This document shows positions 28,228-36,688 of a DNA stretch of 64,000 nt, piece after piece. Every line of letters begins with the position of its first letter. The first letter of the stretch is position 1. A program made the position numbers and the translations under genes. The notes below the pieces were generated by a model that saw only the letters and a program-made list of their open reading frames with translations, ran no database searches and was not told where the DNA came from. The DNA is from JADLGL01 sp963823045 (GTDB lineage Bacteria > Pseudomonadota > Alphaproteobacteria > Rhizobiales > Kaistiaceae): contig CAWGKA010000012.1 of assembly GCA_963823045.1 (NCBI GenBank), positions 248,001 to 312,000 of the forward strand, in the 5' to 3' direction.

Positions 28228-28728
28228 CATCAGCCGGCTGTCATAGGCCCAGTGGAGGAGCGCCTGGCGCTGGCGACGGCGACAGGTGAAATCGCCACGA
28301 TGACAGTTGATCTCGATCTGCCGGATGTGCCGCCGCATCGCGCGCCACCGCTTGATCTGACGCTCGTCTTCTCCTGTCAGGCGGCGGCCGCGATAGTAGC
28401 GGCAATACCATTGGAACCAGCCTCGCGGATCGTCCGGATGGATCCAGCCTTTGCGCTGCCATTCGCTGAGCGGCTGGCTCGCATCGATGCCGAAATAGTT
28501 GAGGCGGCAGTCGCGCCGCGCTGGCGACAGCCTGGCGTTGGCGAACCAATCCTCGGGGAATTCGTTTCGGCAATCCGTCATGTATTTGCCGCAGAAGACG
28601 CCGAGTTCGAGCAGCTCCTTGGGCGTGAGCTCCGGCCTGAAGTCGGGAGCGAAATCCTCGCCCTCCGATGCGGCCAGGGCGTAGCGGTAGTCGCGCTGCG
28701 TGAGATCGTTGACGACGATCGTTGTCAC
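28225..28728 (-). CDS. Conserved basic protein of unknown function in the RpoE regulon
   Basis: 167 residues, GTG start with GGAGGCAG eight bases upstream. I do not recognise a named domain. It has three conserved-looking blocks: LTPKELLELGVFCGKYMTDC, FGIDASQPLSEWQRKGWIHP followed by DDPRGWFQWYCRYYRGRR, and CHRGDFTCRRRQRQALLHWA. It is rich in Trp, Tyr, Arg and Cys (a CxxGDxxC-like pair near the end), has no signal peptide or membrane span, and so should be cytoplasmic. An RpoE-type promoter lies directly upstream. The aromatic/basic make-up might suit nucleic-acid binding, but nothing proves this. Confidence 0.8.
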   Translation of the reverse strand: MTTIVVNDLTQRDYRYALAASEGEDFAPDFRPELTPKELLELGVFCGKYMTDCRNEFPEDWFANARLSPARRDCRLNYFGIDASQPLSEWQRKGWIHPDDPRGWFQWYCRYYRGRRLTGEDERQIKRWRAMRRHIRQIEINCHRGDFTCRRRQRQALLHWAYDSRLM

Positions 28729-28750
28729 GACCTGCCTCCGTGAATTCTGG

Positions 28751-28780
28751 TTTCTACGGTGGCGAGCGCGTGGCGGATCA
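28751..28780 (-). promoter_or_regulatory. Predicted RpoE promoter of the conserved basic-protein gene
   Basis: TGATCC (28780-28775), 18 bases, TAGAAA on the minus strand, about 22 bases upstream of the GTG start. Same spacing as the other RpoE sites in this cluster. Confidence 0.75.
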
Positions 28781-28954
28781 ACGGACGGAGTGCCGATGGC
28801 GCGAAGATCAATGGCGCCAACGTCATCGCCGCCGACAATTATGGTGGACAATGGTGTCATTCATGTCATTGACACGGTCCTCCTGTCGCCTATGTAGGCG
28901 GAACTCCCGCGCGGGCCGGAATCGATCCGGCCGCGCCCTCTCTAAGGCAGGCCG

Positions 28955-30172
28955 TTGACCGAGGTCGCTCAGTCACCGCTCGCAGCGGACAGCAGAATTC
29001 GCGGCTTCTGGCCGCGTATCGCCGCGCGTTGGTTGCGCAGGCTGGACCACGGCGCCATCGACATCACCTTCCCGAACGGCAGTAGAATCGCAGCGACCGG
29101 TGCTGCCCCTGGCGTTTCTGCCGTCATGAATGTGCATCGCAATGCAGCGGTCCTGAAGATGCTGCTGCGTGGCGACATTGGCCTCGCCGAGGCCTTCATG
29201 GACGGCGACTGGACGACGCCCGATCTCCATGCGGTTCTCGATTTCGGCTATGAGAATGAAAAGGCGCTGGCAGGATCGCTGCAGGCGTCGTCGGTCTTCT
29301 CCGCGCTGCTGCGCCTGCGCCATCGGCTGCAGGCCAACACGAAACGCGGATCGCGCCGCAACATCGCCTATCACTACGACCTCGGAAACGCCTTCTACCG
29401 CCTGTGGCTCGACTCCACGATGACCTACTCCTCGGCGCTGTTCGCGGAGCCGGGCATGTCACTGGAAGATGCACAGCGGGCCAAGTACCGGCGCCTTGTG
29501 GAGCAACTCGATATCGGCGCGGATGATCGTGTCCTTGAGATCGGCTGCGGCTGGGGCGGTTTCGCCGAGTTCACCGCACGCGAGACCGGCTGTCACGTCA
29601 CCGGGATCACGCTGTCAAAGGAGCAGGCGGCGTTTGCGCGCGAACGGATTGCTGCGGCCGAGCTAGGCGATCGCGTCGAGATACGAATCCAGGACTATCG
29701 CGACGTTCCCGAGCAATACGACAAGATCGTCTCGATCGAGATGTTCGAAGCCGTCGGGCAGGAGCATTGGCCGGTCTATTTCCGTGTTCTGCGCGACCGC
29801 CTTCGTGCGGGCGGGCGCGCCGGTCTGCAGATCATCACGCTCGCGGAAGACCGCTTCGAGGCCTACCGCGACAACATCGATTTCATCCGCCGCTATATCT
29901 TTCCGGGTGGCATGCTGCCCACGGAAGCGCATCTCAGCGAGGAGACGGCAAGCGCGGGTCTCCAACTCGATGGCAGGTTCGGTTTTGCGTTGAGCTACGC
30001 CGAGACGCTGCATCGTTGGTATGACACGTTCGTGCAGAAATGGTCAGAGATCGCGGCCCAGGGGTTCGACAGCCGCTTCTTCCGCATGTGGAGCTTCTAT
30101 CTGTGCGGCTGCGAGGCGAGCTTCAGATCCGGCGCGACCGACGTCGTCCAGTTCGTTCTCTCGCGACGCTAG
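28955..30172 (+). CDS. Cyclopropane-fatty-acyl-phospholipid synthase family methyltransferase
   Basis: 405 residues, TTG start preceded by AAGG. SAM-binding core VLEIGCGWGGFAEF, then GITLSKEQAAFARERI and IVSIEMFEAVGQEHW, with NIAYHYDLGNAFYRLWLD upstream: all hallmarks of the CFA synthase family. These enzymes add a methylene or methyl group across acyl-chain double bonds. In Rhodobacter RpoE regulons, homologues methylate vaccenoyl chains (cyclopropane or furan fatty acid routes). No RpoE-type site is visible directly upstream, unlike its neighbours, so its promoter remains unassigned. Confidence 0.9.
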   Translation: MTEVAQSPLAADSRIRGFWPRIAARWLRRLDHGAIDITFPNGSRIAATGAAPGVSAVMNVHRNAAVLKMLLRGDIGLAEAFMDGDWTTPDLHAVLDFGYENEKALAGSLQASSVFSALLRLRHRLQANTKRGSRRNIAYHYDLGNAFYRLWLDSTMTYSSALFAEPGMSLEDAQRAKYRRLVEQLDIGADDRVLEIGCGWGGFAEFTARETGCHVTGITLSKEQAAFARERIAAAELGDRVEIRIQDYRDVPEQYDKIVSIEMFEAVGQEHWPVYFRVLRDRLRAGGRAGLQIITLAEDRFEAYRDNIDFIRRYIFPGGMLPTEAHLSEETASAGLQLDGRFGFALSYAETLHRWYDTFVQKWSEIAAQGFDSRFFRMWSFYLCGCEASFRSGATDVVQFVLSRR

Positions 30173-30184
30173 CCTGGTTCTTCC

Positions 30185-30733
30185 TTAGCAGCTGGTCTCG
30201 CCGTGGCTGACGATGATCAACTCGTCGACCGGGAAGCCGGCGGAACGCGCCTCATTGATTAGACGCTGCAATGTGGCCTCGGGCAGTGACGGACTGCGCG
30301 ACAGGATCCAGAGGAAGTCCTTGTTCGGGCCCGACACGAGCGCATAGGAATAATCCGACGCGAGGTCGATGACGTGATAGCCGCCCTTGAACGGACCGAA
30401 GAAGCTGACGCCGAGGCTGGCGACGGTTGGGTCGCCGTTGAATGTCGCCCGTCCTTCGCGTGTGTCGAAGGTGCAGCTTCGCGGATCGAAGCCGCTATTG
30501 AGGACGCGGACGGAGCCGTCCTCGCGCAATGAGTAGGTCGCCGTCACGTTGGTAAGATCGCGCTCGAAGCTGTGGTCGAGGCGCGCAATCTCGTACCAAT
30601 TGCCGAGATAGCGATCGAGGTCGAAATCGGTAACTGGCGTCACGCCATCAGGAACGGCGACGCAGGCCGCAAGTCCCAGCGGGGCCGTCAGTCCGAGCAG
30701 AAGCGTCGCAGTGCGGAGCGTTCGGGCGACCAT
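30185..30733 (-). CDS. blc: Outer-membrane lipocalin (Blc family lipoprotein)
   Basis: 182 residues. A lipoprotein signal (TLLLGLTAPLGLAAC) ends in the lipobox LAAC. The lipocalin motif is YLGNWYEIARLDHSFER (GxW), followed by the barrel strands ATYSLREDGSVRVLNSG, GPFKGGYHVIDLASDYSYALV and KDFLWILSRSP. Blc-type lipocalins bind lysophospholipids or oxidised lipids at the outer membrane. It has its own RpoE-type promoter, so induction under singlet-oxygen stress is expected. It converges on the CFA-family gene. Confidence 0.92.
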   Translation of the reverse strand: MVARTLRTATLLLGLTAPLGLAACVAVPDGVTPVTDFDLDRYLGNWYEIARLDHSFERDLTNVTATYSLREDGSVRVLNSGFDPRSCTFDTREGRATFNGDPTVASLGVSFFGPFKGGYHVIDLASDYSYALVSGPNKDFLWILSRSPSLPEATLQRLINEARSAGFPVDELIIVSHGETSC

Positions 30734-30769
30734 GATCTCATACCTCACATTTGATCGAGTGCTTTTGCA

Positions 30770-30799
30770 GATATACGGCGGCAAGCGCGTCGTGGATCA
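30770..30799 (-). promoter_or_regulatory. Predicted RpoE promoter of the lipocalin gene
   Basis: TGATCC (30799-30794), 18 bases, TATATC on the minus strand; the lipocalin ATG is about 30 bases past the expected start point. A plus-strand copy of the motif for the MMPL gene begins 60 bp away, so the two promoters are divergent. Confidence 0.78.
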
Positions 30800-30859
30800 C
30801 GAGCCCGTGCCTCGGTGGCCTCTGGACTCGTCCGGAGCCGGCTTGCTCGCCTTTTCTCG

Positions 30860-30889
30860 TGATCCGATCGTGTGGCGACATCGTAGTGT
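30860..30889 (+). promoter_or_regulatory. Predicted RpoE promoter of the MMPL exporter gene
   Basis: TGATCC (30860-30865), 18 bases, TAGTGT on the plus strand, about 57 bases upstream of the MMPL ATG. Confidence 0.75.
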
Positions 30890-30945
30890 AAGATGCGCGG
30901 CGGTAGTCGCCCGCAGAGCCGTGGCCCGAACAGAAGCAATTGCCC

Positions 30946-33003
30946 ATGCGTCGCCTGCTTAGATGGCTGCTCCCCGCACTTGTCCTCGTCGCCTGGCTGG
31001 GAATCAGCGGCGTGGGCGGACCGTATTTCGGCCTGCTCGGCGAGGTGCAGTCGCAATCGGCGACCGACTTTCTGCCGGCCACGGCGGAATCGACGCGGGT
31101 CGCTGACATTCAGCGCGCGACGTCTTCGGGAAACGGCTTGCCCGCAATCATCGTGGTCGCCAATCCCGACGGCCTCGACGAAGCAGCCCTGTCGGCGCTC
31201 AGCGGCCGGCTCGACGCGATCAGGGCGATCGATGGCGTCGCGGCCGTGTCGCCACCGATACCCTCGCAGATGCGAACAGATGCCGGAAACCCTGAGGCGG
31301 TCGAAATATTCGCCACCGTCACCGGCGATCCCGATCGCGTCGTCACGGCGATGCGGGATGCCTTTGCCGACGTGTCGGCAGGCACCGAAGTTCATGTCGC
31401 CGGCCCGGCAGGCTTTGCCGCCGATCTCACCGAGGCTTTCGGCGGCATCGACTCGATGCTTCTCCTCGTCGCGGTCGGTGCCGTCCTCATCATCCTGGTG
31501 GTCGTTTACCGCAGCCCCATTCTCCCCTTCGTTGTCGTCTTCACCGCGGTCTCGGCGCTCGCCGCGTCGGTGGTTGCCGTCTATGAGATGGCCGCGGCGG
31601 ATTGGATCGTACTCAACGGTCAGGCGCAGGGAATCCTCTTCATTCTCGTCGTCGGCGCGACCACGGACTATGCGCTGTTGCTCGTCTCGCGCTATCGCGA
31701 CGCCCTGCGCGAGGAGGCGTCGCATCTGACGGCTCTGATGCGGGCCTGGAAAGGTGTGCTCGAGCCGATCGCCGCTTCCGCTGGAACCGTCATCGCGGCG
31801 CTTCTGTGCCTGCTCATCTCCGATCTCAATTCCAACAAGGCGCTAGGGCCGGTTGCCGCGGTAGGAATCGTCTGCGCCTTCCTGGCTGCCTTGACGATGT
31901 TGCCGGCGCTTCTCGCGCTCATCGGCAGGGCCGTCTTCTTTCCCGCGATTCCTCGGCCGGATGAGGGCACCGCCGAGCATCACGCCCTGTGGGCGCGTAT
32001 CGCGCATTGGGTCGAGACGCGGCCTCGCGCGATATGGACGGCGACTGCGGTGGTTCTGCTGGCTCTGGCCGCCTTCGCGCCGCAGATCCATGCGACCGGC
32101 GTGTCCCAGTCAGACCTGCTTCTCGGCAAGAGCGACGCGGTGACGGGCCAGGAAGTCATCGGTCGCTATTTCGCCGCCGGTTCTGGCGCGCCAGTCGTAA
32201 TCATCGTCCCGGACGCTTCGGTCGCAGCGGCTGTCACCGCGTTGCAGGGCGACGATGCGGTTGCCGAAGTGACGCGCGGCGATTCCTTCACGTTCGAAGG
32301 CATTGGCCTGACGGAAGTCGATGCGACGCTCGTTTATGCCGCCGACAGCGAGGAAGCCCTCGCTGCGGTCGGCCAGTTGCGCGACGATCTGCACGCGATC
32401 GACGGCGGCATCCTCGTTGGCGGTCAAAGTGCAACGACGCTCGACACGCGGGATGCAGCGACGCGCGACCTGTGGACGATCGTTCCGATCATTGTCCTTG
32501 TCACCGCGATCATCCTCGTTTTGCTGCTGCGCTCCGTTCTCGCGCCGATCCTCCTTATTGCGACGACTGTGATCTCCTATTTTGCGACGCTGGGTTTCTC
32601 AGGCCTCGTCTTCACCCATCTGTTCGGGTTCCCGGGAGCCGATCCGGCCGTGCCGCTGTTTGCCTTCGTCTTCCTCGTGGCGCTCGGCATCGACTACAAC
32701 ATCTTCCTTGCCACCCGCATTCGCGAAGAGGCCGTCCTGCACGGCACACGGCCAGGCATCCTCCGCGGCCTGAAGGTGACGGGCGGCGTGATCACGTCCG
32801 CAGGAGTGGTGCTTGCCGCCACCTTCGCCGCCCTCGCCGTGATCCCGATTCTCTTCCTGGTGCAGATTGCCTTCATCGTCGCGCTTGGTGTCCTGCTCGA
32901 CACCACGGTCGTGCGCTCACTTCTGGTGCCGAGCCTTTTCCACGACATCGGCGACCGTATCTGGTGGCCTTCGAGTCGGAGAAGGCGGCCAGCCTCGAGC
33001 TGA
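30946..33003 (+). CDS. MMPL/RND-superfamily lipid exporter
   Basis: 685 residues, intact. Two repeats, each with one span, a periplasmic domain and five clustered spans: span 1 LLPALVLVAWLGISG, cluster IDSMLLLVAVGAVLIILVVV onward; the second half mirrors this with IVPIIVLVTAIILVLLL onward. The proton-relay signatures ATTDYALLLVSRYRDAL and ALGIDYNIFLATRIREEA are the MMPL family pair. GTG/ATG choice: I use the ATG rather than a TTG 6 bp upstream. The predicted RpoE promoter upstream suggests a role in lipid or lipid-adduct transport under photo-oxidative stress (inference). Confidence 0.9.
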   Translation: MRRLLRWLLPALVLVAWLGISGVGGPYFGLLGEVQSQSATDFLPATAESTRVADIQRATSSGNGLPAIIVVANPDGLDEAALSALSGRLDAIRAIDGVAAVSPPIPSQMRTDAGNPEAVEIFATVTGDPDRVVTAMRDAFADVSAGTEVHVAGPAGFAADLTEAFGGIDSMLLLVAVGAVLIILVVVYRSPILPFVVVFTAVSALAASVVAVYEMAAADWIVLNGQAQGILFILVVGATTDYALLLVSRYRDALREEASHLTALMRAWKGVLEPIAASAGTVIAALLCLLISDLNSNKALGPVAAVGIVCAFLAALTMLPALLALIGRAVFFPAIPRPDEGTAEHHALWARIAHWVETRPRAIWTATAVVLLALAAFAPQIHATGVSQSDLLLGKSDAVTGQEVIGRYFAAGSGAPVVIIVPDASVAAAVTALQGDDAVAEVTRGDSFTFEGIGLTEVDATLVYAADSEEALAAVGQLRDDLHAIDGGILVGGQSATTLDTRDAATRDLWTIVPIIVLVTAIILVLLLRSVLAPILLIATTVISYFATLGFSGLVFTHLFGFPGADPAVPLFAFVFLVALGIDYNIFLATRIREEAVLHGTRPGILRGLKVTGGVITSAGVVLAATFAALAVIPILFLVQIAFIVALGVLLDTTVVRSLLVPSLFHDIGDRIWWPSSRRRRPASS

Positions 33004-33065
33004 CGGAATTGGCTTCGGTCGCGCTTCGGATATGGCGGCGACGCTTGGGGTCGATCGGGGAGGGA

Positions 33066-33116
33066 CCCCCGGAGGCCGAAGGACGGGCGCGAAGTTGCTC
33101 GTCCCGTCTCCGGGGG
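33066..33116. ncRNA. Strong hairpin; candidate structured RNA or terminator
   Basis: Nested inverted repeats: CCCCCGGAG pairs with CTCCGGGGG, and inside them GGACGGGC pairs with GCTCGTCC (one G-U) around an 8-nt loop. There is no T-run on either side, so it is not a standard terminator of the MMPL gene ending at 33003. On the minus strand it lies about 35 nt past the start point predicted from the RpoE-type motif at 33156-33185, which would make it part of a short RNA. Confidence 0.4.
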
Positions 33117-33155
33117 CTTATCCAGGCAAGCAGGACAAGGGGTGCTCGCCCACCG

Positions 33156-33185
33156 TTGATACGCGCGATCTCGCCCATTGGATCA
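33156..33185 (-). promoter_or_regulatory. RpoE-type promoter motif facing the hairpin, no gene downstream
   Basis: TGATCC (33185-33180), 18 bases, TATCAA on the minus strand. No credible minus-strand protein gene follows; the transcript would run through the hairpin and then antisense to the end of the MMPL gene. It could be a chance match, but it lies at the edge of the regulon. Confidence 0.4.
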
Positions 33186-33365
33186 CAGGACGTCACGCGC
33201 TGAAGGCGGCTCTTCGGCCATGAGCCCGGCCCCCTTGTCGGTTGAACAGGGGACGTTTGTCGGGCATGAAGTGAAAGCGCCGAAGAATTCGAGCGTTGCC
33301 GAACCTTCGGGTGACTTGGACGGTCTCCCACGACAAGTGATTGCTATCTGAATGCCTTCGGTCCT

Positions 33366-35480
33366 GTGAACGTCGCGGCCCGCCTCCTCCTGACCACGAT
33401 CGGGTTGCTGGTCGCAACCGTTTGGACCGCTTGGGCCGCGGACGACTATGTCGACAATCCGCCGGCCCTTATCGACCGGCTCACCCCTGATATCCTCGCC
33501 AAGGTTTTCCCCGATGCCGGCCGACTGGAACCGGTCGACGGGCCTCCCGAGGCGGTGGCCGTCTACGATGATAGCGACGCGCTCATCGGTTACATCTTTT
33601 CGACGCTCGATATCGTTCATGCGCGCGGCTACACGTCGACCCCGTTCGACGTACTCGCCGGAATCAAGGCGAATGGTGAAATCACCGGCGCGGCGATCGT
33701 TTTCAATCCGGAACCACATATCAACGGCGACGAGCGGCGGACCTCGCTGCTGGCGGCTTTTTTCGAGCAGTTCGTCGGCACCCAATATAGTCATCTGGAA
33801 GACTCTACACCTCGGCCGAATTTCGTCGCCGGGGCCACGATTTCGGCTCGAGCTATGCGCTACGCGGTCGGCGATTCCGCGCGCATCGTTATGCGAGGCC
33901 TGTTCGGCGCGCCGGTCGTGACGGAGCCGACGCTCGATACCGAGGGCTATCTCCCGACGTCGGTCGCCGATTTGCTGGCGAATGAGTCAATACGATCGCT
34001 GCAGTTGACCAATGCCGATATCGAGGCTGCCTTGGCCGCTGCCGGGGCCTCCACGGCGACGCTGGAAACGCCGATGAGGGGCGGACCCGATGAAATCTAC
34101 ATCGCGTTCTATGCCGCACTCGGCACGCCACCGACGATCGGCCGCAATCTTGTCCGGTCGCAGGCATCGCTTGATCGCGTTGTCTCCGGCCGGCCTGACG
34201 GTACGCAGTTCATCTTCCTGGGCTCGGATGGACGGTACAACTATCAAGGCGTTAGCTACCACAACGCCTCGACCAACTATCTGTTCGATCGCGTCGAGAT
34301 CACCCAGGGAGACGCAGTCTATGTCTTCCACGGCGATGACTACGAACGGGTGTCGAGCAACCTTGCCGCTTATAGCGGCGTCCTCTTCCTTGCGCCCGAC
34401 TCGGGTTTCGACCCGTTGCAGCCCTGGACGGCGATGCTGAAGGTGCACGCGACGGCCGATGATGGCTCGATCGTCACGCTTTCCTTCCCGCTCAACTATG
34501 AACTGCCAGCCGCCTATGTGCTCCTGCCGGAGCCCGAACCGGAGCCGGTCTGGCTCGCCACCTGGCGCGACAACGAGACCAAGCTCATCATCCTCGGCGC
34601 TGCCCTCGTTCTGCTGACCCTCATCTTCGCATTCCAATCGAAGCTGGCGCGCTATCGCACGGCGCATCGCTGGGTTCGAAACGGCTTCCTGCTCTTCACG
34701 CTGATCTGGCTCGGCTACATCGCCGGCGGACAGCTCTCGATCGTCCATATCATCAACTATCTGAAGGCCCCTTTCGAAGGCGTCGATCTCAGCTTCTATC
34801 TCACCGAACCACTGATCTTCGTTCTCACCATCTACGTCATTCTCTCGCTCATCCTCATTGGACGCGGCGTCTTCTGCGGCTGGCTTTGCCCGTTCGGCGC
34901 GATGCAAGAGCTGTCGCATCGCATCGGTCGCTTCTTCCATCTGCCGCAATGGAACCCGCCTGCCCGGGTGCAGCGCTGGCTGTGGCTGCCGAAATACGGT
35001 GTTGCCGCGGTCGTTATCGCTACGGCCTTCGTCATCCCCGAATGGGCAATCGGCGCAGAGGAGGTGGAGCCGTTCAAGACTGCGATTACCTCGGCCTTTA
35101 CCCGCCCGTGGCCGTACGTGACCTATGTCAGCTTCTTGCTCGTTGTCGGGCTCTTCACCGAGCGGGCGTTCTGCCGCTTCCTCTGTCCGCTCGGCGCCAC
35201 ACTGGCCGTTCTCGACCGCTTGCACCTTGTGACGCTGCTGAAGCGGCGGCCGCAATGCGGCAGTCCGTGCCATTTGTGTGAGCGCTCGTGTCCGGTGAAG
35301 GCGATCGAGCCGACGGGCGCAATCGTCAATTCCGAGTGCTTCCAATGTCTTGATTGCCAGGTCGAGTACTACGACGACCAGCGCTGTCCGCCGCTTGCCA
35401 AGGAACGCAAGGCACGCGAGCGCGCGCCGTCGGATCTGCCGGTTTCGGGGGTTCCCGCGTTCGCCCGATCGACCCCTTAG
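33366..35480 (+). CDS. NosR/NirI-like membrane flavo-iron-sulfur protein
   Basis: 704 residues, GTG start, signal peptide at residues 5-24. The periplasmic N-terminal half has an FMN-binding domain with FVAGATISARAMRYA (covalent-FMN Thr motif). Membrane spans follow from about 395, with two membrane-embedded motifs, FCGWLCPFGAMQEL and FCRFLCPLGA. The C-terminal cytoplasmic region has two 4Fe-4S sites, CGSPCHLCERSCPVKAI and CFQCLDCQVEYYDDQRCPP. This is the full NosR architecture, which delivers electrons across the membrane to N2O reductase. No nosZ, nosD or apbE gene is in the window, so the partner here is unknown. Confidence 0.85.
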   Translation: MNVAARLLLTTIGLLVATVWTAWAADDYVDNPPALIDRLTPDILAKVFPDAGRLEPVDGPPEAVAVYDDSDALIGYIFSTLDIVHARGYTSTPFDVLAGIKANGEITGAAIVFNPEPHINGDERRTSLLAAFFEQFVGTQYSHLEDSTPRPNFVAGATISARAMRYAVGDSARIVMRGLFGAPVVTEPTLDTEGYLPTSVADLLANESIRSLQLTNADIEAALAAAGASTATLETPMRGGPDEIYIAFYAALGTPPTIGRNLVRSQASLDRVVSGRPDGTQFIFLGSDGRYNYQGVSYHNASTNYLFDRVEITQGDAVYVFHGDDYERVSSNLAAYSGVLFLAPDSGFDPLQPWTAMLKVHATADDGSIVTLSFPLNYELPAAYVLLPEPEPEPVWLATWRDNETKLIILGAALVLLTLIFAFQSKLARYRTAHRWVRNGFLLFTLIWLGYIAGGQLSIVHIINYLKAPFEGVDLSFYLTEPLIFVLTIYVILSLILIGRGVFCGWLCPFGAMQELSHRIGRFFHLPQWNPPARVQRWLWLPKYGVAAVVIATAFVIPEWAIGAEEVEPFKTAITSAFTRPWPYVTYVSFLLVVGLFTERAFCRFLCPLGATLAVLDRLHLVTLLKRRPQCGSPCHLCERSCPVKAIEPTGAIVNSECFQCLDCQVEYYDDQRCPPLAKERKARERAPSDLPVSGVPAFARSTP

Positions 35481-35508
35481 GGTCGCTCTCCGCGGCGGCT
35501 TCGGGCGT

Positions 35509-36592
35509 CTATGGGGCCGCCGTTGTGGACGGAGGGCTGGTGGGGGCGGGAGGCTCCTGTGGCGTCGCTGACGGAGCGCCGATTGCCGGCAATGGCTCGG
35601 TGATTACCGGCGGCGTTGTCGGTGCAGGCAATCGATCGGCCAGGCTCTGCTGGGAGAAGAAGTCCCAGATCACCGCGGTTGCGTCGAAGGTCGTGCTCGG
35701 CACCTCGCCGAAGGTTATGCGCGTTTGGTCGCCCGGCCACGCGTGGCCGTTGTCTAAGACGATGTAGGATTCCACGCTCGTCCCGGAAGGGCAGTCGTAG
35801 CGTTCGAAGAGATAGTCCGGCGTCTCGGCGCGCTTGTCGGGCGTGTCGCCGCATCCGGCCGCATGCGCCCAGAAATAGCCCTGATATGCGGACGGCATCA
35901 ACGCCGCCCCATCCCACATGATCGGCAATCTGTCGTTGCCATGGATGGGGCCGCCCGTTGTCGGAATGATCTGGTCGCGACCCCCATTGATGATGATCGC
36001 CGGGACCGGCAGGCGCGGGCTCGGTTCGTCGCCAAACAGGGCGCCCATCACCGAACCGACTGCGGCGATCCGATCGGGCATGGTTATGCCGATCCATTGC
36101 GCCAGCATGGCGCCGTTGGAGAAGCCGACGACGTAGATGCGGTTGGGATCGATCGGATAGTTGCGGAGCAACTCATCCAACAGATCCGATATGAAACCGA
36201 GATCATCGATGCCCTTGCTCGCGGCATAGCCGCAGCAATGGATGGCGTTCCAGGTCAACAGCCGGTTCATGTTGTTCGTGCCGTCGGGGAATACGGCAAA
36301 GAACCCTTCCTCGGCGGCGAGCTGATCGAAATCTCGTTGCATTGACGGCGACGCTCGCATTCTGGTTTGCGCCGTGCAGCATGATGACGAGAGGCAGCGC
36401 CCCGCGCCCGGTGTCCGCCTGTGGGGGCACCGTCAACTGATAGGTGCGCTCGAGACCGCGACCGACAAGGACATGCTCCTCCGTCTCGGCTGCGGCGTGA
36501 CCGGCGCCAAGTGCCAGCGCGGTCAGCGTGGCAAAGATGGCAGCCGCTGCGCGCAGGGCAGAAGCCGCACGAATGGGAATTGAAAAGCGCAT
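35509..36592 (-). CDS. Secreted LpqC/PHB-depolymerase-type esterase (one frameshift)
   Basis: After repair, 360 residues. Signal peptide ALRAAAAIFATLTALALG, then YQLTVPPQADTGRGALPLVIMLHGANQN (oxyanion strand), VVGFSNGAMLAQWIG (nucleophile Ser) and YIVLDNGHAWPGDQ (catalytic His). The C-terminal ~50 residues are a Pro/Thr/Ala tail. The frame breaks near 36342, where ASVAVN joins QRDFDQLAAEEG on removing one base. Family members hydrolyse polyhydroxybutyrate or feruloyl/acetyl esters. The ATG follows AAGGA. It converges with the NosR-like gene, 28 bp apart. Confidence 0.85.
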
Positions 36593-36688
36593 TGATTTCC
36601 TTGTGTGCGCCGGGGGGAAGTTCGGCGTAGGCGACCTTAGTCGTCTCCCGATGGCATTTGCGTGGCGGCATATTTGCACAGCGTCGGG

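Noticed and set aside
33366..35480. Denitrification (nos) cluster
   Set aside because: Only a NosR-like gene is present; flanking genes are an exporter and an esterase, so I do not call N2O respiration.
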